Assembly (NCBI GenBank): GCA_026397475.1
Contig: JAPLUT010000008.1
Span: forward strand, 88,179-152,178
Length of the DNA: 64,000 nt
Source: a candidate division SR1 bacterium
Lineage (GTDB): Bacteria > Patescibacteriota > Gracilibacteria > Absconditabacterales > Absconditicoccaceae
Reading direction: 5' to 3'
The notes under the pieces are model-generated. The model worked only from the letters and a program-made list of their open reading frames with translations, did not search any database and was not told the origin of the DNA. The translations under genes were made by a program, and so were the position numbers. Positions 21,312 to 32,285 of the stretch are shown one piece after another. Position 1 is the stretch's first letter. The number at the start of each line of letters is the position of its first letter.

Positions 21312-22718
21312 TTATATATTTTTAAACTTATACAACTCCAATCCATTGATCATTCCTGTTTTTTCATCCGTGATGGCCTCGTTTGCTTGGACAATGATAA
21401 TTTTATCGTCGAGAGAAATATTTCCTTTGAAGATAATTCTGATCATTTCTTTTCCTATTCTTTTTAAATTTTCATAAGAGAAGGACTGAGATATTTTATA
21501 TCCTCTTACTCATCGAAGGATGTTGAGATATCTATAGTTTTCATCACTTTTGGTGAAAGCGATAATAGGCACTCTCGGTTTCAAACTTGAGAGTCTTCCT
21601 GCTGAATACCCGTTCTCCGTATACAATACCATTGCTCTTACGTCGACTTCTTGGGTCGTTCTGTGCGCATTATAGATGATATAATCTCTGACCATAAATT
21701 CATTGTTCACATAGAAACGACTTAATTCCTGGGGATGAATTTTCAGTTCTAACTTGTCCAAAGTATCGCTGAGTTGCGTGATCATTGTAAGGGGATCTTC
21801 TTCTTTAAGCAAGACATCAAGCATGTATGCATCTGCTGCCATATTTGAAAACTTTTTCAATTGCGTTTCGTTGATGAGCTGATACTTGTTTTTTTCAAAC
21901 TTACCGACAAATGTTACGACTGCTGGCTTTCCAAGAACCTTACATTTATTTATTAATATCTCTTCATTGAGTTTCAATGCTCTCATCGCTTTCTCAATTT
22001 TCTCAAAAACGAAAATCAATCCATCTGAAATATCCAAAAGATCATCTATGTTTTCCAATGCTTCTGCGGTTTCTATTTTTGCAAGAATTTTCATATTCCC
22101 TGCATTTTTTGTCGATAAGAATTGTTTCAATTCAACAATATCGTCTCTTGTTTTTACTAGTGAGGGAGCCATCATATGAATACCGTATTCCAATCATCGC
22201 AAGATATCGTGCTTGTCTCTTTCTCCCAAGAAAGGTAGGTTCAAATCATAGTTATGGAAAAATACTCTATCATACTGGATGATCCATCCTCACTCAATTA
22301 CCTCACACATGATTGACGTATCTTTGCTCGATTTAATCTTGATCACGACACCACTTTGCTGGAACTTAATAATCTGTCCGACTTTCAATTCATGAAGAAA
22401 TGACGCATCGACAAATATTTTTTTATCATGCTCTTGAGCATATTCTGAATAATCAATCTCCATATTTTGTCTGGCTTTGAGCTTGATATCCATAACATTT
22501 TTTACTCTAATATCGGATCCTCTCGTTTCCATCATGATAGTTTTGCTATTATCTAACTTCATAATCGTGTCGATATATTTTTTGTTATTATCATCAAATC
22601 CACCTGATAAAGATATTCTAAACACATCAACCATATTGATGACTTTGGAAAGGACGGTTTCTTTTGCCAAGGTAGGACCTACACCTGCGATGATTTTTGA
22701 GAAATGAAAGTTATTCAT
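21312..22718 (-). CDS. pyk: Divergent pyruvate kinase-like protein
   Basis: The 468-residue protein aligns along the whole pyruvate kinase chain: KIIAGVGPTLA at the start, VFRISLSGG (family VxRxNFSHG), MAPSLVKTRDDI, AKIETAEALENIDDLL (Lys and Glu of the active site kept), and LSSLKPRVPIIAFT in the C-terminal domain. The metal-binding GDLG loop, normally ARGDLGVE after DGIMV, reads VFEKIEKAM here, and the NFSHG loop is changed. Catalysis may therefore be altered or lost. In an organism with reduced glycolysis it may serve another role. A few glycines are TGA. Confidence 0.75.
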
Positions 22719-22781
22719 ACGTATGAGTATCTAAGTAAAATAAAAGAACTAATTTGGAATTTACAATTTGAAATTCATTTT

Positions 22782-22892
22782 TTTCTGTCCTCCTTTTTAA
22801 AGGAGGAGAACCACGAAGTGGGGGAGGATTTTTTTGCTATTTTTTAAATCCCTCTGTCCTTCGGACTTCTCCCTTTACAAAGGGAGACAAAA
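22782..22892. repeat. Dispersed CCTCCTTTTTAAAGGAGG repeat, copy 2
   Basis: It has the same order as the copy at 16055-16185: palindrome, GGAGGATTT, AAATCCCTCTGTCCTTCGGA, then CTCCCTTTACAAAGGGAG. Confidence 0.75.
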
Positions 22893-22899
22893 TATTTGT

Positions 22900-24336
22900 T
22901 TATAGTTTATTAGTATCCACAACAACAAAGCCTCTTCTACTGATTTCCTTTACAAGTTGCTTGTCTTTTATTGTTATCATTCAGCGTGCGTCTGCGATGA
23001 AATAAGCTACTTGGTCTCCGATAAGAAAACATATATTCTGATTAGCAAACTCAATCGGGAAAAGAACTTCAGAGATATTGCTTTTTTTTCATGCTTGGAT
23101 ATCTGTGTTTACTTCCAAGAGAGGAAGCTCATCAAAGCTTTTTAAATTTATTTTCAAGCCCATACTTTTTTCTAGTGCATTGATATTGGCTCAAGCTTTT
23201 CCGATGATGCGACCTTTGGATTCCTCGGGGATATAGAGATCAAGATTGGACGATCACTTAACTTTGAGAAAGAAATCACAGGGTAATAACTGTTGAAGTT
23301 TTTTGCTAATCGTTTGCTTAGCGTATTCAGAAACTACGGTTTTTCATTTGCTTTGTACCTTTCATTCGCCATTCATGTCTCCTGAAAGTGGCATAACTAC
23401 TATCTGTTCTCCAAAAGTATATATTTCATATTCTACCTGTTTCGTCAGGAAACTTGTGATGACAATGACGGGTCTTGCAAGGTCTTCTGATTCCATTCAC
23501 TCAGGAACTTTGACTGTAAGTTGCAAAGTAAATATTTCTTGGATGACTCATTTATCTATATATATCACGGTATCAATAACTTGTGGGATGATTCCCATTT
23601 CAATAGTTCCGAGAAATCTCTGGATACTATCTACTGCTCTCGTAGCGTGGATAACGCCGACCAAACCTATTCCCGTCAATCTCAAGTCTTTATATAATTC
23701 AAAGTCAGATTTATTTCTTACTTCATCATAGACCGTATAATCAGGTCTCGAAAGAAGGAGAATATCTCTTACTTCATCATGCGTTCCGTAGGTGAAACTA
23801 TATTGTACGATGTCGTCAGATACTTGAAGATCACGAGGAGATTCAATAGTTTTGATGATATGATTGTCTTTGTGGTAGACATCAATTAATGCCTGTGCAA
23901 AAGTTGTTTTTCCACTTCCTGGCGATCAGGAAACTAATATTCACTTGGCTTTATTTCTCAATAAATCAAATACTTCGGGATCTAATTTATAGTCATCCAT
24001 CACCAATTTATTAATCGGTTTGACTATGGTTATCTCCAACCCATCGGAAAGAGGCGGGTAGACGATTACTATTCTGTAGGGCCCAAGTTGTAAAACTTTA
24101 GATAACTTTCTATCGATTTCCATAAATCCATCATCTCTCGATTCTATTTCTTCATATATTTTTTGAATGAAGGCATTCATCTCTTCTTTGTTCATGGATT
24201 TTGTATCTAGTTCGGGCTTCCAGTTTCCTGGGGTTCATTTTTTTCTCAAGATAGGACGACCCTCTTTCATATGAAAGGACATCGTATGTTCATCGAAGTA
24301 CTGATCGAGGAATGAATTTCAGATAATTTGTTCCAT
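22900..24336 (-). CDS. Secretion/pilus-type ATPase with C-terminal KH domain
   Basis: The 478-residue protein has a T2SS/T4P/VirB11-like ATPase core: N-terminal part ending in [20 protein letters not shown], Walker [12 protein letters not shown] (one Gly is TGA), the acidic box around [18 protein letters not shown], and a His-containing [15 protein letters not shown]. The C-terminal third carries [18 protein letters not shown], a KH-domain GxxG signature for single-stranded nucleic acid. The ATPase-KH pairing is known from archaeal-type PIN-ATPase-KH proteins; no PIN domain is present here. The upstream Kazal-like gene ends 21 bases before its start, so they form an operon. Confidence 0.8.
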
Positions 24337-24357
24337 GAATGAAAAGTTAATGAATAA

Positions 24358-25167
24358 TTAAAAATGAATAATGAATAATCCCTCGGGACAAGTGCTGGTA
24401 TTTTTTTTGATGATTTACTGGAAGTATGTACATTGCAATGCTCAGGTATTTGTTATCTGTTTAGTAGTAAGATCGAAGGTCATAAGTTGTATATATCCGT
24501 CATCAATTCCTGTACAGACAGGCGCATTTTCAGGTTTAGTGGCTATGTCATTTCCTTGGATCCATACGGGAGCATGATACTTCACGGTATTGTTTTCTAT
24601 CCATACTCAAGTGTTTACGCTATGGTATTTTGATGAGAATATCTTTTGTTTCATAGGGATATTGTAGATCGAGAAATCCCCATCTGGGCTTGTAGAATAT
24701 TCAGCAATGATATTGTTTCAAGCGATTCCAATATACCGCTGTGGAGCCATATCGGAATTAGTAGGCAATGAATACATATTGTTGCCAGAAAGATCGTAGA
24801 CGTAAATACTTTGTCATGCAATTGCTTGTCCTTCTTCCGTTTTTACTTTATATTTATCAGTAGTATTTGTTGTTAGGATATAATTGTCTCATGATTTCTG
24901 AGGTTCGTTTTTAATACATTCTCAGCTGTATAAGAAAGTCATAAGGATTGGATTATCTTTCTTTTCTGCTTCCATGGTGCAGAGATTACTGAAGGTTTTT
25001 ACTACAGGAATATATCATGAGAGATAGGTTTTAGCGCAGACGGGAGTATACTCCATCGTACATACAGAGACATTAGTTGGGGGTTGTATTCTATGATTTC
25101 TGCTGATGGCGAGGTAGCATAGTATTCAGAGGATTATAATGAGGGGAATCCATAAGAACTTTTTCAT
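24358..25167 (-). CDS. Membrane-anchored protein with Kazal-like motif
   Basis: The 269-residue protein has an N-terminal membrane helix (about residues 3-19) and then an extracytoplasmic Cys-spaced segment, VCTMEYTPVCAKTY ... TFSNLCTMEAE, which follows the Kazal protease-inhibitor pattern CxxxYxPVC ... TFxNxC. The rest resembles a beta-rich secreted domain. The last 20 or so codons (from KKYQHLSRG) lie inside the dispersed CCCTCGGGACAAGTG repeat, so the true C-terminus has been replaced by repeat-derived sequence. It lies between the KH-ATPase and the next Kazal-like gene in one operon-like run. Confidence 0.7.
24377..24409. repeat. Dispersed repeat CCCTCGGGACAAGTGyTGGTATTTTTT, copy 2
   Basis: It is nearly identical to the copy at 19828-19860 and overlaps the 3' end of the Kazal-like gene on the minus strand. 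Confidence 0.65.
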
Positions 25168-25191
25168 AGTCTTTGAATTGTTGGTAAAAAA

Positions 25192-25998
25192 CTATTTCTT
25201 CACACATTCTCCATCATGAAGATAGGTGGCAAGTTTGTTTGCTCTCATCTCGCAAGCGTTCCCAAATGTTTGTTCTATAGGTTCGCAAGGTGCTTTTACA
25301 CATTGGATTGCGATGCTTGCACAGACGGGAGTATAATCTAAAGTACATGCGCTTGCTGTTCATTCACTACCCGTACCTCCATTACTTGAAGTAGTTCCTG
25401 TTGTTGGAACTCAACATTCTCCTCTCATATATGCTCGTTTCTCACAAGTTGTTCCATTTGACAAATGGCATACTCACGATTGTCCTCCGCTAAGGTCAGT
25501 TATAATTTCCAAAGTTCATCAATTGTTTTCGCAATTGACAGAAGCTGGATTTGCTATTCCTGCAGTACCGGTATCTGTGGTTGATCAACTGCTATATTGA
25601 TTACATTTTGGTGTAGTCGGTTTGTCACAATACATCATGGTGCATGCTTCTGGTTTACCATCTTTTACCGTACAGTTGTTGCATCCATCGAAATAGCTAG
25701 TACAGTTGGTCAAATCTATTCATGTATACGCGTATTCCAAACATTGCGGTTCAGCTGGCGTGTCACAATACATTCTTGTGCATGCCTCTGCCTTACCATC
25801 TTTGACCGTACAGGTATTGCACCCATCATAATAACTTATACAACTTGTGAGATCGATTCCTGTTCAACTTGAAGGAAGATTGATATGAAGTGTTGTGAGT
25901 ATTTTTTGTGAAATAGCGAGTGATGGGTTTTTTACTACATAAAGAAATCATACTCCCAAAAGAAGAATAAGAAATGTCACTCGAAGAAGTTTTTTCAT
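25192..25998 (-). CDS. Secreted protein with Cys-rich repeats, DUF333 and Kazal-like domains
   Basis: The 268-residue protein starts with a signal or anchor helix (KKLLRVTFLILLLGVGFLYV). Two Cys-rich repeats follow (LTSC..YYDGCNTCTVKDGKAEAC and a close second copy, about residues 50-125). Then comes NPASVNCENNGGTLEI ... GVCHLSNGTTCEKRAYMRGEC, a DUF333 match, a Gly/Ser/Thr linker, and a C-terminal Kazal-like block CTLDYTPVCAS ... TFGNACEMRAN. The many cysteines suggest disulfides outside the cytoplasm. Protease inhibition or surface contact is plausible but unproven. It is the first gene of the operon with the other Kazal-like gene and the ATPase. Confidence 0.75.
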
Positions 25999-26092
25999 AG
26001 AGCAAGAAAATTAAAAACTAAAAACTTTAGATACGCCAATGTCTGTGCAGATTCACGACATGGAGAAATAGTTATTTATTAAACAGGATAAG

Positions 26093-26127
26093 AAAAAGGA
26101 CTTAGCTTGTTGTATGTCCTTTTTTTA
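26093..26127. terminator. Bidirectional terminator-like hairpin between divergent genes
   Basis: AAAAAGGAC and GTCCTTTTT flank a 14-base loop and both strands end in a T-run. No annotated gene ends here; both neighbours start away from it. Confidence 0.6.
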
Positions 26128-26285
26128 CTTGTATTGGTTGTTTATTTTTTTGTATAAAAATTGTGTATATCTTTAAGTGTAAATTGGTTGCTTTGTCTAC
26201 TGTCTATATATTGATTTTTTCGTAAAATTCAATATAAAAGCATAAAGCGACACCAAGTTCGAGCTTTTTACCTAGTATTTTCGTG

Positions 26286-27503
26286 ATGACTTTTAGCGTA
26301 AATGGTATAAAACAAGAAAAAAACCAGAAATATACGGTCGAGGTATTGCTTTGTACGGATGCTATTTTGCTTGCTAGAAAAATTCTTGAAGAAAACAATA
26401 TCCTGATTCTTTCACTCAAGGAATTCCCTACGGAAAAAACGACGTTTGGGGATATTTATTTCACGATTGACTTCAATTTCCAAAATATAGAAATCGTTAC
26501 CAAATATACAGACATCCAAGAGGCATGTAATTTTTTTACTTTGATAGGATTTGATATTTCAAGCATCAATAGCTATTCAAAGAAATTATCAACTCAAGAG
26601 ATTTCGACAATTATCGCCAACGGGCTAGACAACTCTGCAAGTAAAAAAACAGAAGTTTGGAAACATATCAAAGAACACGAGGAAGAAGAAAGAAGGGTAT
26701 ATGAAGATGTTGATTTGGAATCAGCTAAAAAAATTATTGTAAGGGTATTTGAAAAGATTGAAGAGGCAACAAAAAGATCAGCAAATCTAATTTCTCTTCA
26801 AGAAAGTAAAAAACTCAAATCACTGGCAGAAGATCTCAAGAAGGTGCGTATGGGTACCAATTTTGAAAAGATTAGAGAAACGATTCAAGAGATACTCAAA
26901 CGCATTGACTCGATAAATCTTGTTTGGTATGCAAGTCTTTCTGCAAGTAAGGAAACTATTTTTTCATGATCTACTGTGACTTTACTTGATGTAGATAAAG
27001 AATTAGAAAAATTAGAAAACATAAAAATACTTAAATCATTAGGTGCTCATATAGCAATCGGTAACAAAGATTATTCTACGCTTGGATCATGAGCAATTTT
27101 TTGGAAATTTTTTCAAAAAGATTTCTTGTCTAAGATGTCTAATGTTTGATGGTTAGCATACCTTGCCTATGATCTTGTTGAGTTGGTCTTTGTTATGATC
27201 CTTCTTGTATTAGGCATATATACTATCGCAAACTCTCTCTACCTTTTTGCAAGCAATCAGTATGGTTTTGCTCACTCACTTATCAGTATCGGTATACGAT
27301 GATTACTTATTTTTATTGTAAGATATTTTAGAATCAACCGCCAAAAAAGCCAGTGAAACGAAGCTTTTTTGGATGATTGATCTATGTCGAAAACAGTCGT
27401 GTATAGAAATGCCTCATTCGGAAGACTAGTATTGCTTCTCTTGATTACGGTGCTTGTACATTACTGATTGATGCGGTTGGTGACTACTAATTTCGCGTTA
27501 TAG
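26286..27503 (+). CDS. Membrane protein with long helical cytoplasmic domain
   Basis: The 405-residue frame has a mixed N-terminal domain (about 1-110), a charged helical or coiled-coil stretch (about 120-220, rich in Glu, Lys and Ile), and at least three membrane helices in the last 130 residues. Family is unrecognised. The N-terminal part with VEVLLCTDAILLARKILEENN recalls the start of PilC/GspF-like proteins, but the later part does not fit, so I do not name it. Several TGA glycines, for example after ETIFS and in FFQKD surroundings. A GTG at 26283 precedes ATG 26286. Confidence 0.7.
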
Positions 27504-27663
27504 GCGAAATAGAATTTAGAATTTAAAATTTAGAAAAAAAAGAAATTTAGAATTTTTAAAAGAAAATAATTTAAAATTAAAAAAAAGTAACATATTCTAA
27601 ATTATAAATTCAGCCTTCTAAATTCATTGTTTCATTTATAAATTTTAAATTTAAAATTAAACC
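27504..27663. repeat. AT-rich AATTTAGAATTTAAAATT repeat block
   Basis: The 160-base gap is built almost wholly from AATTTAGAATTTAAAATT-like units in both orientations, ending in a weak TTATAAATTTTAAATTTAAAATTAA before the next ATG. Confidence 0.6.
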
Positions 27664-28974
27664 ATGTCCTTGTTTTTATTATCTCTCGTAGTCTTCGCTT
27701 TCGTGCTTTTCTTCTACGGAATCGGACTCTGGTATCTCGCACTTATTCCCCTAATTTTTTTAGGAATATTTTTCTGATATTACGGAGGAACGCAGACGAT
27801 CAAGGTCAGAGGATCTGAAATTTTACAGAGATATAGTTTATATATTGCACGAACGATAATCCTCGCAGGACTCGTTGGTGTGCTCAATTACTTCGGAGTA
27901 GATTTGACGACAACGGTATTACGATTGCTTTCGCTTAACTTAATTCTTCGGGTAGGTTCGTATTTAGCAAAATATCAGGATGGGAAATCTGTCTTCCAGA
28001 TTTGATTTTATTTCTGCGTAGCGTTACTGCTTATTATAGCGTTCGCACTTTGAGGACGAATCCTTGCATTCAACATTTTTTCGCTCCTTCGAGTACTGCA
28101 TTTATGAATTGTCGCTTTCTTTATTTTCATCGTAGGTTTGCAAGAGGAAGTCGAAAAGTATATGCGATATAAGTTGGGAGTCCTTTCCTTGGGAACGCTC
28201 TTCCTCTTTGTTTTTGATCAGATAAAAAATGTCTATGTAGCGCTTACGATAAATAGTTTGTTCCTCACCGGACTCTATTATTTGATCTTCAAAGTATTCC
28301 AATTTAGGCCCCAGTCAGCTGAGAAAAAGAAAGAGGTTTCTGTAAGACGTGTCCTTGCAGGTGAAAGAATAACTGCACCCAAGACTTACTATAATTCTAA
28401 AAATATGGAGTTCGTATATGGCATACTTACAGGCATGCCAAGTTGGACAAAACAATTTCTGGAGATTCTCAACGTCATCATTATCGCAATCCTTATCATT
28501 CATTACATAGGTCACGTCTGAAGTTTCTCATCAGTAAATCATATCTTATATCGAGCAGTGATAGTGACCTTTATCAGCAACGTTCTCTTGCTCAAAAAAA
28601 TCTGATACACGAGTATCATCCAAAATCTCGTAGTCTTCCTTGTAATCAATTTCGCAATCTACGTGAGCCTTTTCTCTTACTTCAATAGCGATGCCGGAGC
28701 CGTAGTCAGCCGAGGAATCATCCGAAATATCGTGAGTTCATCGATGATATTTTACGCACACAAAGTGCCGATGTTAGCAAAAATATTTACCAGGACGGAC
28801 TACATTTACTGGATCGTAGCGAGCGTATGAGCTATGCTAGTCAACGTGGTATTGCTTACGCAGACTGACTTGCCGGGCGAGCTGATTTTCTTTTTGGTGT
28901 TGGTGTATTTAGGATTGCAGAGTATGATAATTTACTATGCAGCCAGATACTTGTCTAAAATAGAATTAAGCTAA
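27664..28974 (+). CDS. Polytopic integral membrane protein
   Basis: The 436-residue protein is almost entirely hydrophobic, with about ten predicted helices, broken by a basic cytoplasmic loop near residues 210-250 (QSAEKKKEVSVRRVLAG). No transporter or enzyme signature is visible. Gly positions inside helices, for example in FFGYYGG and FALGGR, are TGA. It follows another membrane-protein gene in the same orientation across a repeat-filled gap, so co-function is possible but not shown. Confidence 0.75.
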
Positions 28975-29125
28975 AAAACATATATCTGATTTTATTCGAG
29001 AAGGATTCGTGAATAACGGATTTTTTTCTTACATTGAAAAACTAGATCAAACATTTATAATTCACTTAGTTGCCACTATAAACACAGGGAATGAGATGCT
29101 TACCGTTTTTAGCATCTTTTTTATT

Positions 29126-29941
29126 ATGATGGGCAACAAGCAAAAAATTCAAGTAATGTGACTAGAAATAAGTGTTTTAAAAATAAACAATCAAGATTAT
29201 ATCTGTATAACAGATATGCTAAAGTCCAAAGATGGAGATTTTTTTATTGCAGATTGGTTAAGAAATAGAAATACAATTGAATTTCTTTGAATACGAGAAG
29301 AAGTATATAATCAGAATTTTAATTATGGCGAATTCGCTACAATTAAAAATAAGGCATGATTGAATAATTATAAGATGAGTGTAAAAGAACGGTCGGAAAA
29401 AACGAATGCTATCGGATTGATTGCAAAATCCGGTCGTTATGGATGAACCTATGCACACAAAGATATAGCATTTGAATTTTGAATGTGGATAAGTCCAAAA
29501 TTTAAAATTTATCTCATCAAAGAGTTCCAAAGACTCAAATCACAAGAAGCAGCGGCATTAGATTGGAACGTCAAAAGATTTTTGACCAAGATGAATTATA
29601 AAATTCACACTGATGCAATTAAAGAAAATCTTATCCCCAAAGAACTTTCTCAAAGCGAAATCAATTTCTTATATGCTGATGAAGCAGATATGCTCAATAA
29701 AGCGTTGTTTGGTATGACAGCAAAAGACCGACAAGAAAAAAATCAGTGAAAGCAGTGAAATATTAGAGACTACGCTACAATAGAACAGCTTATAGTTCTT
29801 GCAAATATGGAAAGTATCAATGCTGAGTTTATCAAAATGTGATATTCACAGGCACAAAGATTGATATCATTAAACAGAACTGCCATCACACAAATGAAGT
29901 CGTTACTGAGTATGTGAATTTTAAATAAGTTGGCTATATAA
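29126..29941 (+). CDS. KilA-N domain protein
   Basis: The 271-residue protein has a textbook KilA-N domain: YICITDMLKSKDGDFFIADW, LRNRNTIEFLG, TNAIGLIAKSGRYGGTYAHK and DIAFEFGMWISPKFKIYLI. Three of the conserved glycines are TGA. KilA-N is a DNA-binding fold first seen in phages and common in candidate-phyla genomes; function here may be regulatory or mobile-element derived. The C-terminal part is helical. An in-frame GTG at 29009 with AAGGA in front is an alternative start, adding 39 hydrophobic residues, but homologues begin close to ATG 29126-29129. Confidence 0.85.
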
Positions 29942-30041
29942 ATAAAAAATCAATAGAAGTGTCTTGTAGGTTATTAGAAACCACTTTTATTGACTTCTTC
30001 CTCCAAATACTTACAATAAAAAACACAAACAAAAATTAATT

Positions 30042-30343
30042 ATGGAAGAAGAAGACTTAAAATTCGACAGGCTCGAAGAGGAAAGAAACCCTCAGCATGT
30101 AGTACCTATGATGCACATCATTCTCATCTGCAGGCTGACAAGAACAATCTTTTTGGAAGAAAAATTTTAAGCCTCGCAATATCAGGAGGTTTATTATATT
30201 TAATTCATGAAGTATCAAAAAATAAATTGATACTCAATCCCATTATTAGATTCGGACTTACCTATCTCTTTGTTATGGAGCTGTTTGCTACTTATAGCTC
30301 TCTTGAAAAACTTATTAACCTCTTCCTATCCGTTTCCGGATAG
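30042..30343 (+). pseudogene. Frameshifted small membrane protein
   Basis: ATG 30042 opens a 43-codon acidic frame that stops at 30173. A second frame (shifted by -1) covers about 30110-30343 and reads HLQADKNNLFGRKILSLAI followed by two membrane-helix-like segments, then TAG at 30341-30343. Joined, they would make a protein of about 100 residues. I see no convincing slippery site, so a one-base deletion or sequencing error is most likely. The stop codon overlaps the terminator. Confidence 0.35.
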
Positions 30344-30352
30344 GTTTTTTTC
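30325..30352 (+). terminator. Strong rho-independent terminator
   Basis: CCTATCC/GGATAGG with a six-base loop is followed by eight Ts. Confidence 0.85.
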
Positions 30353-30416
30353 TTTTATTGAAAACTAAAACTGCTTATATAAACTTGAGAATAACTTTAC
30401 TACTTCTTTGCTCTAT

Positions 30417-30480
30417 GTTCATCACTAAATTTTACCTGCCGTAGGCATGGCCATCTTCGTAGAATACAATAAGTATAAAT
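30417..30480 (+). repeat. Degenerate duplicate of the DUF2779 gene start, split by a CCTGCCGTAGGCATGG insert
   Basis: ATGTTCATCACTAAATTT, then an 18-base GC-rich insert, then CCATCTTCGTAGAATAC matches the start of the gene at 30515 (ATGTTCATCACAAAGTCCATCTTCGTAGAATAC). The insert resembles the palindromic CCTGCCTACGGCAGG repeats at 37179-37198 and 43688-43703. Confidence 0.55.
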
Positions 30481-30514
30481 ATTCAAAAATCTTTACTGAT
30501 CCTATGTAATCCTC

Positions 30515-32059
30515 ATGTTCATCACAAAGTCCATCTTCGTAGAATACCTCCAATCTCCCAAGCTCGCTTGGTACCATATCAACGATAAAAAAACTTACGC
30601 GAAAATCCAGGAACATAATTACGGAGGAATGGACGGAGCGGCTATCGGACAAAGCGTTGAAGATATGGTCAAGAAATTATTTTCCGACAAAACAATTACT
30701 GAGATAGACAGTAAAAAACTTGGATTCAAGGGTTGGCATAAGTCCTATCATATCATGACCAGCAAGGCGCTCGATCAAAGCCCAGAAGTGCTCTATCAAG
30801 CAGGATTCGTTGCTGATTTCTTGTTTGCCAAGACGGATTTCCTTGTAAAAAATTCATCATGAACTTATGATCTCTTAGAAGTAAAAAGTAAGAATTCAAT
30901 CAGATCAAACAACAAAAGTAAAACCCTCATCGATGATTTGATCGCCGATGTAAGTTTCCAGAAATATCTTTTGAAAAAAACTTTGTGAAAGAAATTCTCC
31001 TGAGATTGTTACCTTGTCTACCTCAATAAAGAGTTTAGAAAAAATTGAGAAATCAATCCGAGTGAAATCATTCTCCAAGAATTGGTAAACGATGATTTGA
31101 TGACTGACGACGCGATAGAGCAGATTCTCTGTACGATTGAAAGCGATCTTTCTCTCAGCCTCAGCGAATTCAATAAAAAATTTCCTTACGACGGGTCGGA
31201 TTATTTTACTTACTTCGGTGAAGACGCCCCCAAAAAAAGCATCCGAAATATCACCGGCATCGTGCAAAATAAAAAGAAATTCCTCTATGAACAATCAAAA
31301 ATATCTCTGGACGATATCACGGACGAAGAGATATTGGGCGTATTATCAAACAAAGATGGGGGAGAGAGCAAATCCTCAAAATTCATGAATCTCCGAAAAC
31401 AAGGAGAGACGACAATCAATCAAGAAGAGATTAAAAATAGACTAGCAACACTCAAGTTTCCTTTATTTTTTTACGACTACGAAACAGTCTCGTACCCGAT
31501 TCCCAGCTTTGAATGAATGGGTCCGCGAGAGCAAACTATCGTACAATATTCTGTGCACAAAATTGATGCAGACGGAACGATAACGCACAAAGACTGCATT
31601 GTCAGGCCAGGAGAAAAACACAATAAAAGAATTATAGACCAACTCGTACAAGATTTAGAACAATGAAATGGGACTTATATTGTCCGAAACAAAGCCTTTG
31701 AAAATGGAAGGAATAGAGAGTTATGAATCATTTATCCGGAACATGCAGAAGTGTTTGAAAAGATCAATGAACATACGTTTGATCTTATGACAATTTTTAG
31801 TGATATGTTGTATTTTGATCGTAAATTTTTGTGATCATCTTCTATCAAAAAAGTTTTGCCGGTGCTGACAGAGATTTCTTACGACAATCTCGAAGTAGGA
31901 AACGGTGGCGATGCAATGAACGTCCTGTATCAAATTCAACAAGAAAAACTTCATTGACCTGAACTAGAAAAAGCGATAGAAAACTTACTCACCTATTGTA
32001 AGCAAGATACTCGAGCTATGGTCAGAATCTTGGAGGTAATAAAAGAAAAAATCGCGTAA
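30515..32059 (+). CDS. DUF2779 domain protein, putative nuclease
   Basis: The 514-residue product has an N-terminal region like Cas4/RecB-type proteins (FVEYLQSPKLAWYHIN, AIGQSVEDMVKKLF, YDLLEVKSKNSIR with the acidic-Lys pattern of PD-(D/E)XK folds) and a C-terminal DUF2779/RNase H-like part starting with FYDYETVSYPIPSFEGMGPRE and ending with LLTYCKQDTRAM. Both halves suggest DNA or RNA cleavage, but no activity is proven for the family. Seven TGA codons are glycines, including one in the conserved SFEGMGP. Its first 35 bases are duplicated just upstream. Confidence 0.75.
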
Positions 32060-32087
32060 ATAAATTTTATTTCATATTCAACAATCA

Positions 32088-32285
32088 ATGACATTCATTA
32101 CTGAATATTCAAAATTACTGTATCATGTCTATTGTGAAGAAAAGGAGGAGGAAGACGACGAAAGAGAAAATGATGACGATGACAATGAAGAAGATGACGA
32201 CGAAAGAGATGATGATGAAAAAGAGCAAGACGAGGAAGATGATGAAGTCCTTCTCCTAAAACATCAGTTAAAAAAATTATTCTAA
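32088..32285 (+). CDS. Small highly acidic protein
   Basis: The 65-codon frame encodes a short hydrophobic-aromatic start and then an almost uninterrupted run of Glu and Asp (residues about 17-53), ending with a basic LLLKHQLKKLF. It resembles acidic low-complexity tails and may be a small DNA-mimic-like or chaperone-like peptide, but composition alone cannot show function. It follows the DUF2779 gene by 28 bases and its end overlaps the convergent gene by 9 bases. Confidence 0.4.
   Translation: MTFITEYSKLLYHVYCEEKEEEDDERENDDDDNEEDDDERDDDEKEQDEEDDEVLLLKHQLKKLF

Noticed and set aside
26030..26095. Short match to the start of comM (ACGCCAATGTCTG) upstream of the Kazal-like operon, as if a comM fragment
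   Set aside because: The shared string is only about 13 bases and the surrounding frame does not continue as ComM; chance similarity is more likely.
29009..29125. GTG start with good ribosome-binding site for the KilA-N gene
   Set aside because: It would add 39 hydrophobic residues ahead of a domain that begins near the N-terminus in known members; kept only as an alternative.
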